A DNA stretch of 64,000 bases, taken from the NCBI GenBank assembly GCA_003833075.1, contig RIAY01000001.1, forward strand, positions 310,001 through 374,000. The letters run 5' to 3'. The notes beneath the pieces were generated by a model. The model was not told the origin of the DNA, searched no databases, and worked only from the letters and a program-made list of their open reading frames with translations. Below are positions 56,309 to 63,358 of the stretch, in pieces (position 1 is the stretch's first letter; each line of letters begins with the position of its first letter). Source of the DNA: Muribaculaceae bacterium Isolate-036 (Harlan). Lineage in GTDB: Bacteria > Bacteroidota > Bacteroidia > Bacteroidales > Muribaculaceae. Position numbers and translations under genes: made by a program.

Positions 56309-56323
56309 GTGAGTCGGTCTTTT

Positions 56324-58096
56324 TCACGCAAGTTCGGCATCGATCATCTGCAGGAATTCACCGAGCGCGGGGTTCTCCGATATTATTTTTTTCAGAAACT
56401 CCTGTGGGGGAAGGGGTTTGAAGACTTCTGCCTTTTCATCGATGTCGGCTTCGAGTGTCAGGAAGTCGTTTTGCAGTTGTTCGCGTATGAATGTGGCAAG
56501 TTTCTGCATCGATGACTCGAGTGCCTGCAATTGTGCAGGATGCTCAACGAGTAACGAATAACAGGTGTCGGATTTCCTTTCTCTCTTGGCTACCCGCATG
56601 GTGCTCAGGAGGATGTGCATGTCGCTGTTGCGGCTCATGAACGCTTGCCAGGCTCTTTCGAAATCCTCATCGGTGAAGGGGGTGTCGCGTTTTTCAAGCG
56701 TATGTACCGGAGTATCCTCCGGTTTGTCGGAGAGGCGGAATGAGCGTGGACGCCCTTTCTGCGGATGCTTGTTTTCGTTTTTCTGTCCGTAGCTCTGCTG
56801 GGGGTGCGTTTCAGTTCTCTCTTGCGGCTTTTCTGTGGATCCGGAATGCAAGTTCTCTTTTACGGCAGGTGTCTCTTCCGTTCTGTCCGGAGTCGGAGCC
56901 GGCGCCGGTGTGCGGGAGGAAACGGTTACAGCCTTTTCCATTGGATTGCGGAGGGAGGGGAGATCCTCCGCCAAGTCAAAAGGGGGCGTTGCGGGTTTTA
57001 AAAGCTGGCACAGACGGATCAGGGCGACTTCTACGAGAAGCTGCTTGTTGGAGGAGGTGCGGTAGCTGTAATCGGCATCGTTGAGAATGCGCATTGCGGC
57101 GTAATACCACTGGAGCGGTAGTCGGGCGGTCTGTGCTTTAAGAGACTCGGCGGTCTCTGTGTCTACCTCAAGCAACGGGATTGTGCGCTGGTCGGCGGCA
57201 ACCATCAGGTCACGCACATGACCGGCGAGACCGTTGATGAAGAAGAGGGAGTCGAACCCTTTGTCGCGTATTTCTTTGTATATTAGCAGCGCGCCGGAAA
57301 CATCACCGGAGGCGAAGGTGTCAACGAGGCGGAAGTAGAAATCGTAGTCGAGCACATTGAGATTGTCGATTGCCGATTCGTATGTGATGTTGCCGCCGGA
57401 GGAGGCTGCCACCTGGTCGAAGATGGAGAGGGCGTCGCGCATTGCTCCGTCCGCCTTGCGGGCTATGATGCCCAAGGCACGCGGATCAGCCTCGACACCT
57501 CGGTCGGATGCCACATATTTCAGGTGTTCAACCATGTCATCTACGGTGATTCGCTTGAAATCGTAAATCTGGCACCGGCTGAGAATCGTGGGGATTACCT
57601 TGTGTTTCTCTGTAGTGGCAAGAATGAATATGGCATATTTCGGTGGTTCCTCAAGTGTCTTGAGAAATGCGTTGAATGCCTGGGATGACAACATGTGGAC
57701 CTCATCGATGATGAAAACCTTGTATTTACCTTGCTGGGGAGGCACATTTACCTGCTCGATAAGGTTGCGGATGTCATCGACACTGTTATTGGATGCGGCG
57801 TCGAGTTCAATAAGGTTGAAAGAGTTGCCTCTGGTTATTGCCATGCAGGAATCGCATTCGCCGCAAGCCTCGCCGTCGGGTGTCGGCGACAGACAGTTGA
57901 TTGTGCGGGCGAATATGCGGGCGCAGGAAGTCTTGCCTACGCCGCGAGGTCCGCAGAATAGATATGCCTGGGCGAGCCTGCCGGAAGATATTGAATTTTT
58001 CAGCGTGGCGGTGAGGTTTTTCTGTCCGACTACCGTGGCGAACGATGCCGGACGGTACTTGCGCGCGCTGACTATATATTGTGAATTTTCGCTCAT
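56324..58096 (-). CDS. dnaX: DNA polymerase III subunit gamma/tau
   Basis: Clamp-loader ATPase. From MSENSQY the protein has 590 residues: the entry YRPASFATVVGQ, Walker A GPRGVGKTS (about 47), a zinc-binding set with CGECDSC (about 75), Walker B VFIIDEVHML (about 120), and Pro/Thr-rich linker before a C-terminal domain. The start 58096 is chosen because the frame further upstream overlaps the promoter at 58123-58130. It shares a transcript with nudC. Confidence 0.97.
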   Translation of the reverse strand: MSENSQYIVSARKYRPASFATVVGQKNLTATLKNSISSGRLAQAYLFCGPRGVGKTSCARIFARTINCLSPTPDGEACGECDSCMAITRGNSFNLIELDAASNNSVDDIRNLIEQVNVPPQQGKYKVFIIDEVHMLSSQAFNAFLKTLEEPPKYAIFILATTEKHKVIPTILSRCQIYDFKRITVDDMVEHLKYVASDRGVEADPRALGIIARKADGAMRDALSIFDQVAASSGGNITYESAIDNLNVLDYDFYFRLVDTFASGDVSGALLIYKEIRDKGFDSLFFINGLAGHVRDLMVAADQRTIPLLEVDTETAESLKAQTARLPLQWYYAAMRILNDADYSYRTSSNKQLLVEVALIRLCQLLKPATPPFDLAEDLPSLRNPMEKAVTVSSRTPAPAPTPDRTEETPAVKENLHSGSTEKPQERTETHPQQSYGQKNENKHPQKGRPRSFRLSDKPEDTPVHTLEKRDTPFTDEDFERAWQAFMSRNSDMHILLSTMRVAKRERKSDTCYSLLVEHPAQLQALESSMQKLATFIREQLQNDFLTLEADIDEKAEVFKPLPPQEFLKKIISENPALGEFLQMIDAELA

Positions 58097-58122
58097 TGCT
58101 GATGTGGCTTTGAATTGGAATA

Positions 58123-58130
58123 CAAAGCTA
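58123..58130 (-). promoter_or_regulatory. -7 promoter box of dnaX-nudC
   Basis: TAGCTTTG on the - strand, 27 nt before the dnaX start codon, matches TAnnTTTG. Confidence 0.6.
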
Positions 58131-58206
58131 CAAAAAAATATGAATATTAGCAACAATGCAACAATATCGCTTTCGATGCGTTACAAATTAAAAAACATGA
58201 AATAAA

Positions 58207-58761
58207 ATGTCAAAAAGCGCGTTATATACAGGCACGGGCGATGCCGGCATGACTTCACTTGTGGGCGGAGAGCGTGTGCGGAAAAACAGTGTCCGACTGG
58301 AGGCTTACGGAACAATAGACGAGTTTTCGTCGGCACTGGGTGTGATTGCTTCCGACAAAGATTGTGTTGAAGAGGTTCGGGGTCAGATACTGAATGTTCA
58401 GAATGAGCTTTTCAATATCGGCTGTTATCTGGCAACGGAGCCGAAGGGGGAGCAGGCGGCGTGTATGTCGCTTACTCCGGAACGCATCGGCGAAGTGGAA
58501 GGGTGGATAGATGCCCTTGACGAGCAGACGCCCAAGATAAATGCCTTTGTCTTGCCCGGAGGATGCGGGCTGGCGTCGAAGGCACACATGGCGAGGGTGA
58601 TATGTCGTCGGGCGGAGCGCCGCATTTTTGATCTTGCGGAGGAGGCTTATGTCGACCCAGCCGTTGTGAGGTATATCAACCGCCTTTCTGACTATCTTTT
58701 CATACTCGCCCGTTATTTCAATTTCATCAAGGGTGTTGACGAGATAGTCTGGAAGAAATGA
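58207..58761 (+). CDS. pduO: PduO-type cob(I)alamin adenosyltransferase
   Basis: Transfers the adenosyl group of ATP to cobalamin to make coenzyme B12. The 184-residue protein begins with YTGTGDAGMTSLVGGERV, the PduO ATP-binding start, followed by AYGTIDEFSSALGVI, and later has LPGGCGLASKAHMARVICRR, a variant of the conserved LPGG...AR..RRAER signature. No cobalamin riboswitch was seen in the 50 nt upstream. In this organism the product would serve methylmalonyl-CoA mutase in propionate formation (inference). Confidence 0.95.
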   Translation: MSKSALYTGTGDAGMTSLVGGERVRKNSVRLEAYGTIDEFSSALGVIASDKDCVEEVRGQILNVQNELFNIGCYLATEPKGEQAACMSLTPERIGEVEGWIDALDEQTPKINAFVLPGGCGLASKAHMARVICRRAERRIFDLAEEAYVDPAVVRYINRLSDYLFILARYFNFIKGVDEIVWKK

Positions 58762-58779
58762 CTGCCAAACGGTCCGGTT

Positions 58780-58884
58780 GGAATAATTACGGGACTGTAA
58801 TCCGGAATAATCGTAAGACTGGCTGTACGGAATAATCATAGTCCTGTAATCCGGAAAATTTGTAAGACTATTGTCAGGAATAAT
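58780..58884. repeat. Five-unit tandem repeat (24-25 bp) before the DUF2795 gene
   Basis: GGAATAAT (once GGAAAATT) recurs at 58780, 58804, 58829, 58853 and 58877, spacing 24, 25, 24 and 24. Units alternate between an ending ACTGTAATCC and one with TAAGACT, so the real period is about 49 bp made of two half-units. The array ends 32 nt before the next gene. It could bind a regulator or be a decaying repeat; it contains no open frame. Confidence 0.8.
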
Positions 58885-58915
58885 ATAGAAGTTTATAATT
58901 TAAAAATATCATCAT

Positions 58916-59137
58916 ATGTATTGGACACTTGAATTGGCGTCGAAACTTGAAGACGCGCCATGGCCTGCAACAAAAGAGGAACTTATAGATTTTGCGATGC
59001 GCAGTGGAGCACCGCTTGAGGTAATCGAGAACCTTCAGGAAATCGAAGACGAAGGTGAAATCTACGAAAGCATCGAAGAAATCTGGCCCGACTACCCCTC
59101 CAAAGACGACTTCTTCTTCAACGAGGAGGAGTATTAA
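58916..59137 (+). CDS. DUF2795 family small acidic protein
   Basis: A 73-residue acidic protein, conserved in Bacteroidetes and other phyla, of unknown function. Its core YWTLELASKLEDAPWPATKE with LIDFAMRSGAPLEVIENLQE fits the DUF2795 helical fold, and the tail is strongly acidic (FFFNEEEY). The 3' end of this gene, starting near 59113, is repeated at about 63035, behind the accessory island, so the gene end seems to have served as an integration site. Confidence 0.9.
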   Translation: MYWTLELASKLEDAPWPATKEELIDFAMRSGAPLEVIENLQEIEDEGEIYESIEEIWPDYPSKDDFFFNEEEY

Positions 59138-59140
59138 TAG
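59113..59140 (+). other. Left copy of the duplicated DUF2795 gene end (attL-like)
   Basis: TTCTTCAACGAGGAGGAG followed by TATTAA here and TTTTCAACGAGGAGGGG followed by TATTAA at 63036 differ at only two or three positions over about 24 bases. Both are followed by a hairpin and TTTTCTTGGC repeats. Such a duplication is expected where an element has inserted into a gene 3' end and restored it. Confidence 0.6.
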
Positions 59141-59155
59141 TGTAAATAATTGAGT

Positions 59156-59200
59156 GTCAGTGGTTAAGAAGAGGTTATTTTCTTGACCACTGACTTTTTT
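59156..59200 (+). terminator. Terminator of the DUF2795 gene
   Basis: GTCAGTGGTTAAGAA and TTCTTGACCACTGAC pair perfectly over 15 bp, then six T. A structurally parallel hairpin lies at 63091-63131. Confidence 0.85.
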
Positions 59201-59214
59201 ATGTATTTTCATAT

Positions 59215-59270
59215 CCTCAGATGACCTCAGATGTCGCGGTTTTCTTGGCCAAAATCCATTTTCTTGGCTA
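59215..59270 (+). repeat. Left cluster of CCTCAGAT and TTTTCTTGGC repeats
   Basis: CCTCAGAT at 59215 and 59225, then TTTTCTTGGCC at 59240 and TTTTCTTGGCT at 59259. The same order (two CCTCAGAT, then CGGTTTTCTT) occurs at 62952-62987 on the far side of the island in the same orientation. Confidence 0.8.
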
Positions 59271-59289
59271 AAATCCGACAACTAAAAAC

Positions 59290-59340
59290 ATCCTCCGGAA
59301 TATACGTTCTTTCATACGGGAAAGTAGTATTCCGGAGGAT
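59290..59340 (-). terminator. Terminator of the DUF4417 gene cluster
   Basis: ATCCTCCGGAATA (59290-59302) and its exact complement (59328-59340) form a 13-bp stem; on the - strand it is followed by GTTTTTAG. Confidence 0.8.
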
Positions 59341-59364
59341 AATTGTTTCGGAAGAATGATGCGA

Positions 59365-59805
59365 TTAGCTGATGTTGACGATGTAGGAATCCTGAAGAAT
59401 TTCTTCAAGAGATTTGCCATCAATATTTACAGTATCCCATACGCTTTCATCACATGGAATCATGTATAGAATCTCTTCCTCATAATAGTCATGAGTGTCT
59501 CTGTCTCCGAGTTGATCATATACGTACTCTCCTGCTTCTTTTCTAAATCGGAAAACAGGTATAGGACAGTTTTCAGCATGTATACCATAGAAGTTGCCGT
59601 CACCAACATAATAGAAAATCATGTTAAAACCACCTTCTTCAATATAAGATTGGAAGATTTTCTTAGAGACTGATGATTTTGTCTCACGTCTGTTTTCTGG
59701 TTGCCAGCCAAGCTGCCACATTTCAAGGTTTTTGCCCTCTCCGAAAAAATTGTTAACAACAACATCATGATTCCGTTTGGGTAAGTTTTGCGACATATTG
59801 TTCAT
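59365..59805 (-). CDS. Small acidic protein, possible immunity or antitoxin partner
   Basis: No family is recognised. The 146-residue protein is acidic toward the end (HDYYEEEILYMIPCDESVWD) and contains GFNMIFYYVGDGNFYGIHAE. It has no signal peptide. Its start codon overlaps the stop codon of the preceding gene as ATGA, which implies tight coupling and equal amounts, a pattern typical of toxin-immunity pairs. That role is inference only. Confidence 0.55.
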   Translation of the reverse strand: MNNMSQNLPKRNHDVVVNNFFGEGKNLEMWQLGWQPENRRETKSSVSKKIFQSYIEEGGFNMIFYYVGDGNFYGIHAENCPIPVFRFRKEAGEYVYDQLGDRDTHDYYEEEILYMIPCDESVWDTVNIDGKSLEEILQDSYIVNIS

Positions 59806-60260
59806 CTGTGTTTCGCTTTATTATATTCAATAATCTTTTGGATAAGCGAGTCATATTTATCATCTATCGGATGATGATTATTTTTCTGACCACTTTTACG
59901 ACTCACCATGCCGGTTGAAGGATTCTCCGAAAATTTATGATAATGTGAAGATCCTTCTCCATTATTGGCAAACGGAATAAGATTGCCTTGCTTATCGAAT
60001 TTTAGGTCTACCTGCCCAATACACTTATGCTTTTCGTATATCCCGAATGTTGTTATCTCAATTGTACCATCTTCTTTGCGATGAGCTCCGAGATAAATGG
60101 GGGATTCCGAATTAGAATTCATAGGTATTTTGACACGGCTGTCATTTCCTTTCTGAAGAAGAATTTTGTGGCCTTCTATTCGATTTGGTAATTCGTTATG
60201 CGTCTGGAGATATTCAGGTACGCCTCCGAGTTCTTTTTTATAAGTATTATTGCCACCCAT
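59802..60260 (-). CDS. Small His-rich C-terminal protein, toxin-domain-like
   Basis: From MGGNNTYKKE the protein has 152 residues. It reads like a free-standing effector domain: GTIEITTFGIYEKHKCIGQV, then GEGSSHYHKFSENPSTGM and KNNHHPIDDKYDSLIQKIIE. The cluster of His, Asn and Lys residues suggests a nuclease-like or other polymorphic-toxin C-terminal domain, but no exact family is named. The longer open frame beginning at 60365 lies within the preceding gene and is less likely. The start overlaps the DUF4417 gene end by 14 nt. Confidence 0.5.
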   Translation of the reverse strand: MGGNNTYKKELGGVPEYLQTHNELPNRIEGHKILLQKGNDSRVKIPMNSNSESPIYLGAHRKEDGTIEITTFGIYEKHKCIGQVDLKFDKQGNLIPFANNGEGSSHYHKFSENPSTGMVSRKSGQKNNHHPIDDKYDSLIQKIIEYNKAKHR

Positions 60261-61002
60261 TTGCAGATCTGTTGTTGTCGTTAGCAAAATAGATACAGTT
60301 CTCGGTGTCCTCTCCGGGAATAAGAGGGCCATAGCGAAGGATGCAAATCGGTTGCAATTCCTCACGGACTCGTTTTACGGCTTTTAGCCATTCTTCCGGA
60401 TTTCCATGGTGGGTGACACCGACGCTGCTGATTGCTATGATAGAATGCTTTGGCCAACCTTCAAGCCAATAGTCCTCTTCCCATTCATCGGGGAATGAAA
60501 CGTTTGGAATCACATTATATCCTCTTGACTGGAGCCACGCTACCCATAGCTTGTTGAGAAATGAAGCGTACATCTTTTGAGGACGGGTCATTTCGTTTGT
60601 CATCGAAAAATCCATCCCAATCGACACCTTGAAGTTGGACAGCAACGTCTCTGTTTCGAAGGGCTTGTTCCAGTATTGCATGATTCTGGAGTCTTCCACG
60701 TAGAAATGTGGCGCCACATGATACAGTTTCTGAGGCCCAGCGCGATGAATACCTCGAATATCGGTAGGAATATCTCCGGTATATGCGCGAACGATTGGCA
60801 TCTCATTTTTAGATGTCATGCTGACAGCCATTGTCATGAACAGAAGAGTAGCATCTTTTCGTGCGAGGATTGTTTCAATCGTTGCATCAGAGTTTGATGC
60901 CACAGTTTTAAGTGCCGTGATTTCGGCGGAAAGATTCTCTTCCACAGGTAGCAGATCGAGAAATGGAAGAGTGTTCTGAAGTGGGTAATACTCGTATGTC
61001 AT
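60247..61002 (-). CDS. DUF4417 family protein
   Basis: A 251-residue cytoplasmic protein with DUF4417-like text in the second half: MGCDFS-like IGMDFSMTNEMTRPQKMYAS, NKLWVAWLQSRGYNVIPNVS, DYWLEGWPKHSIIAISSVGV and CILRYGPLI. The family occurs mostly on phages, plasmids and integrated elements; its activity is unknown. The first 60 residues differ from the shorter family members I remember. It leads a three-gene overlapping cluster. Confidence 0.75.
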   Translation of the reverse strand: MTYEYYPLQNTLPFLDLLPVEENLSAEITALKTVASNSDATIETILARKDATLLFMTMAVSMTSKNEMPIVRAYTGDIPTDIRGIHRAGPQKLYHVAPHFYVEDSRIMQYWNKPFETETLLSNFKVSIGMDFSMTNEMTRPQKMYASFLNKLWVAWLQSRGYNVIPNVSFPDEWEEDYWLEGWPKHSIIAISSVGVTHHGNPEEWLKAVKRVREELQPICILRYGPLIPGEDTENCIYFANDNNRSANGWQ

Positions 61003-61077
61003 ATTAAATTGTGTTTATAATTTTTAAAATTCTGCAGGAATACGGGTATGACCATTGCGTATCACGAAAAGTTTTCG

Positions 61078-61085
61078 TAATTTTG
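61078..61085 (+). promoter_or_regulatory. Promoter for the candidate small RNA
   Basis: TAATTTTG matches TAnnTTTG, and TTG at 61055 lies 20 nt upstream, a good -33/-7 spacing. Confidence 0.55.
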
Positions 61086-61090
61086 CGGTT

Positions 61091-61176
61091 GAAATAGCGG
61101 TCAACCCTTTAATCCCTACTTAGGGTTAATGATTTCACAATGCCTCATTCTCGCCCAAGAATGAGGTGTTGTTTTT
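61091..61176 (+). ncRNA. Candidate small RNA of about 85 nt
   Basis: Bounded by the promoter at 61055-61085 and a terminator: CCTCATTCT (61143-61151) pairs exactly with AGAATGAGG (61158-61166) and is followed by TGTTGTTTTT. A first hairpin, AACCCT...AGGGTT, lies at about 61104-61129. It runs opposite to both neighbouring genes. It could be a regulatory RNA, or the RNA part of an RNA-protein toxin pair; neither can be shown from sequence alone. Confidence 0.5.
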
Positions 61177-61239
61177 ATAGACTATTTCATATTCGCCTCC
61201 TTTCTTTTTATATTAGTGTTATCTTTTTTTCTGATATTA

Positions 61240-61668
61240 CTATAGACATGCCGCTATCCTAAATATTTTCAGTCGGGATGCGTGCGACTCGGCAGACGTT
61301 CTGACGCTATCTGACGTATCCTGTTTGTTAGGGGAAACCATAAGCGTTTCAATGCCCAATTCGTCGCAAACTCTTTGAGTGACAAAATCCATAACAGCCA
61401 CCTTTATTTTTCGCTTCGCGGCTATAAACAGCAAACTGCTTTCAGAAATTCCAATTTTTTGCAAACATCTATTGTCAGAGAGAAAAGAGGTAAATTGCAA
61501 CATTTCTTCAGCCGATAAGGTGATGCTTTTGATTGTTGTCGGATATGTACACAGACTGTCACATACCGACAAGTCTGTTGTGAGAATCTCATACGTTGAA
61601 CAAAGGGAAAGTATGATGTCCGAATGTTCCATACAATGCTTGCCAACCAATATGTTGATTTTTTCCAT
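61240..61668 (-). CDS. PIN-like protein paired with an XRE-ImmA/IrrE regulator
   Basis: A 142-residue protein whose plan suggests a PIN-type ribonuclease fold: NILVGKHCMEHSDIILSLC at the start, FLSDNRCLQKIGISESSLLF in the middle and KIKVAVMDFVTQRVCDELGI near the end, the last resembling the L-T-x-D-K region. Some catalytic acids seem replaced (Asn instead of the first Asp, Ser in GISESS), so activity is doubtful. It starts 4 nt behind the XRE-ImmA gene. Known toxin-antitoxin-like pairs combine COG2856 (XRE-ImmA) with PIN-like proteins. ATG 61668 is preferred to the upstream TTG at 61698. Confidence 0.6.
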   Translation of the reverse strand: MEKINILVGKHCMEHSDIILSLCSTYEILTTDLSVCDSLCTYPTTIKSITLSAEEMLQFTSFLSDNRCLQKIGISESSLLFIAAKRKIKVAVMDFVTQRVCDELGIETLMVSPNKQDTSDSVRTSAESHASRLKIFRIAACL

Positions 61669-61672
61669 ATCG

Positions 61673-62761
61673 TCAGAGGGCTTGTGATTTGGCTTCAATC
61701 TCCATAATTGAAGTATTTAACATTTGTGCGGCTTTCGATGACGAAATCAATTCTTGTGCAAGAGCACTATAAACCATCTCCTCGTACAATTCATCGTTGT
61801 AATCTTTATTAGAAGATGTTTCTATGTAGAGAGACTTCTCCACCGAGTCTTTAAATCTCGGATTTGCATTCTTTTTGATACAATACCCTCTATATCGGTT
61901 TTCGTTGAAGATGCCATGCCGTTTCAACGAATATATTATAGCGTCTATTGAGATTCCGTATGCTTTTTGGACTCTTTTCAATTCTTGAACGGCAATTTTG
62001 GACTTGCTTCCAAATTCACGTTCCACGACTTCTGCCGGAAGTAGCATTTCGGAAGCAAAAGCATCACATAATTTCTCTTGGTCATGTTTCGACAATCTTG
62101 CGTCAAAAGAGGTATTTGCCAGCAAATGGGCCAGCTCATGCATATGTGTGAAACGACGTCTTTCTGTATTTTGTATGTTTTTATTTATTACCATCAGAGG
62201 AGTATGGCTGTTTGCATATCCGCTGATTCCATCAAATCCTTCCGGTCCGTCGATCTCAAACACCTTCACACCATGTCCCATAAGAAGATTCTTGACACTC
62301 GGAATTGGCGAAATCCCTAAGCCACAAATTCGTCTGACCTCTTTTGCAAGCATTATCATCTGCATTGGTTGAGAGATTTGTGTCGGTGCGCAGACTCGCG
62401 ATATCATTGATTCTATTCCAAGGATATTTTCAATATCAATAAACCGCTCAACCTCATCTTGAATTTTAAGTTTCAATATCGTCTGATCCTTTACTCCGAT
62501 ACTTGCTTTTTTTCTGAATGATATCTCCACCTCCGAAACATCAAAGGTGTATGGTCTGAAAAAATAATCTACCGGCACGCCTAAAGCTTTGGAGAGTTTG
62601 ATTAAAATCTGACTCCCTGCCATAGCTTTGCCAGCTTCGTATTTGGATATGGTTTGCTTGGTTACCTCCTTTCCTGTTTTTGCGGAAAGACCTTCCATCG
62701 ACAAGCCGGCCCTTTGCCGCGCTTGCTTTAGCCTTTTTGCGAATACTTCTTTCGTTTCCAT
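61673..62761 (-). CDS. XRE-type HTH and ImmA/IrrE metallopeptidase fusion
   Basis: A 362-residue regulator. The N-terminal HTH reads KQARQRAGLSMEGLSAKTG...VTKQTISKYEAGKA (about 11-46) and the C-terminal domain has the zinc motif HELAH inside THMHELAHLLANTSF (about 205-219), followed by LCDAFASEMLLPAEVV, the usual third-ligand region. Such proteins (COG2856) are either phage/ICE repressor-cleaving proteases or antitoxins of a PIN-like partner. A palindrome over its promoter suggests self-repression. Confidence 0.9.
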   Translation of the reverse strand: METKEVFAKRLKQARQRAGLSMEGLSAKTGKEVTKQTISKYEAGKAMAGSQILIKLSKALGVPVDYFFRPYTFDVSEVEISFRKKASIGVKDQTILKLKIQDEVERFIDIENILGIESMISRVCAPTQISQPMQMIMLAKEVRRICGLGISPIPSVKNLLMGHGVKVFEIDGPEGFDGISGYANSHTPLMVINKNIQNTERRRFTHMHELAHLLANTSFDARLSKHDQEKLCDAFASEMLLPAEVVEREFGSKSKIAVQELKRVQKAYGISIDAIIYSLKRHGIFNENRYRGYCIKKNANPRFKDSVEKSLYIETSSNKDYNDELYEEMVYSALAQELISSSKAAQMLNTSIMEIEAKSQAL

Positions 62762-63030
62762 ATTTTTGTCGTCGCATTTAATGCGACAAAATTACAAAAT
62801 TATTTTGATTTGTCAACCATTCAAGTAGAAAAAATTCAGACTTTTTTACTTCAACTGGAAACCTCAGGTAATTTGTATCATGAACAAGGTGCTTTCAGTT
62901 GTCCAGAATACCGTTTTCTTGGCCAAATCTCTGTTTATTCTTTACCAATCGCCTCAGATAGCCTCAGATAGCCCGGTTTTCTTTGCCAAATTCCGTTAAT
63001 AATAACTAATTAGCTGTGTGTCAATTCATA
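62762..63030. other. Right island flank: promoter, palindromes and repeat cluster
   Basis: No gene is supported. It holds the XRE-ImmA promoter and operator, an inverted AAGTA/TACTT pair around 62824-62862, TTTTCTTGGCC at 62914, two CCTCAGAT at 62952 and 62962 and TTTTCTTTGCC at 62977. The last three repeat the order found at 59215-59250. Confidence 0.6.
62771..62802 (-). promoter_or_regulatory. Promoter and operator of the XRE-ImmA gene
   Basis: Two overlapping -7 boxes TAATTTTG (62802-62795 and 62794-62787, - strand) precede the palindrome GTCGCATT-T-AATGCGAC (62771-62787), which lies between promoter and start codon (62761). A protein bound there would block transcription, so autorepression is likely. 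Confidence 0.65.
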
Positions 63031-63035
63031 GAGTG

Positions 63036-63059
63036 CTTTTCAACGAGGAGGGGTATTAA
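63036..63059 (+). other. Right copy of the DUF2795 gene end (attR-like)
   Basis: TTTTCAACGAGGAGGGGTAT and TAA repeats the end of the DUF2795 gene without its 5' part; the similarity starts abruptly at about 63034. It marks the right edge of the accessory island. Confidence 0.6.
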
Positions 63060-63090
63060 GCAATAAATTACACATAATATCCTAAAAAAA

Positions 63091-63138
63091 ATCAATGGCT
63101 AAGAAAATAAATGATTTTCTTAGCCATTGATTTTTTTA
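63091..63138. terminator. Hairpin parallel to the DUF2795 terminator
   Basis: ATCAATGGCTAAGAAAAT (63091-63108) pairs perfectly with 63114-63131, flanked by A- and T-runs, so it works on both strands. The stem itself contains TTTTCTTAGCC, the island repeat motif in inverted form. Confidence 0.8.
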
Positions 63139-63358
63139 TCCCGTTTTACCCCATAGTTTTCTTGGCTAAATTACGTTTTCTTGGCCAAGAATATTTGTTT
63201 TCTTGGCTAAAATTCCGACACTCCACGGTAGGTTTGTGAGTATCAATGGAGGGCTTCGATTGCAAATTTTCGTGGAAATACAATGAAAGGGACAACAATT
63301 AAGAATTTTTCAAATCATACTGCAAGTATATGGCAGTTATTTCGATTAACTTTGCAGA
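63139..63358. repeat. Right cluster of TTTTCTTGGC repeats and gap to the DUF1848 gene
   Basis: TTTTCTTGGCT at 63157, TTTTCTTGGCC at 63176 and TTTTCTTGGCT at 63198, the last followed by AAAATTCCGACA; the left cluster ends similarly with AAAATCCGACA at 59271. No gene is supported up to 63358; a -7 box for the next gene is at 63347-63354. Confidence 0.75.
63347..63354 (+). promoter_or_regulatory. -7 promoter box just before the DUF1848 gene
   Basis: TAACTTTG ends 4 nt before the ATG at 63359. If used, transcription would begin at or next to the start codon, giving a leaderless message. Confidence 0.4.

Larger units (their letters stand above)
61003..61239. other. Intergenic region with a candidate small-RNA unit
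   Basis: No protein gene is supported. The + strand carries a promoter-like site and a terminator that together outline a short RNA (annotated separately). The promoter of the DUF4417 cluster (- strand) must also lie here, but no clear TAnnTTTG was found for it. Confidence 0.5.

Noticed and set aside
58157..58206. Cobalamin riboswitch before the PduO-type gene
   Set aside because: The intergenic space is too short and has no B12-box-like sequence.
59239..63208. CRISPR array made of TTTTCTTGGC repeats
   Set aside because: Units are only 11-13 bases, spacing is irregular and split between two sites 3.6 kb apart; no cas genes.
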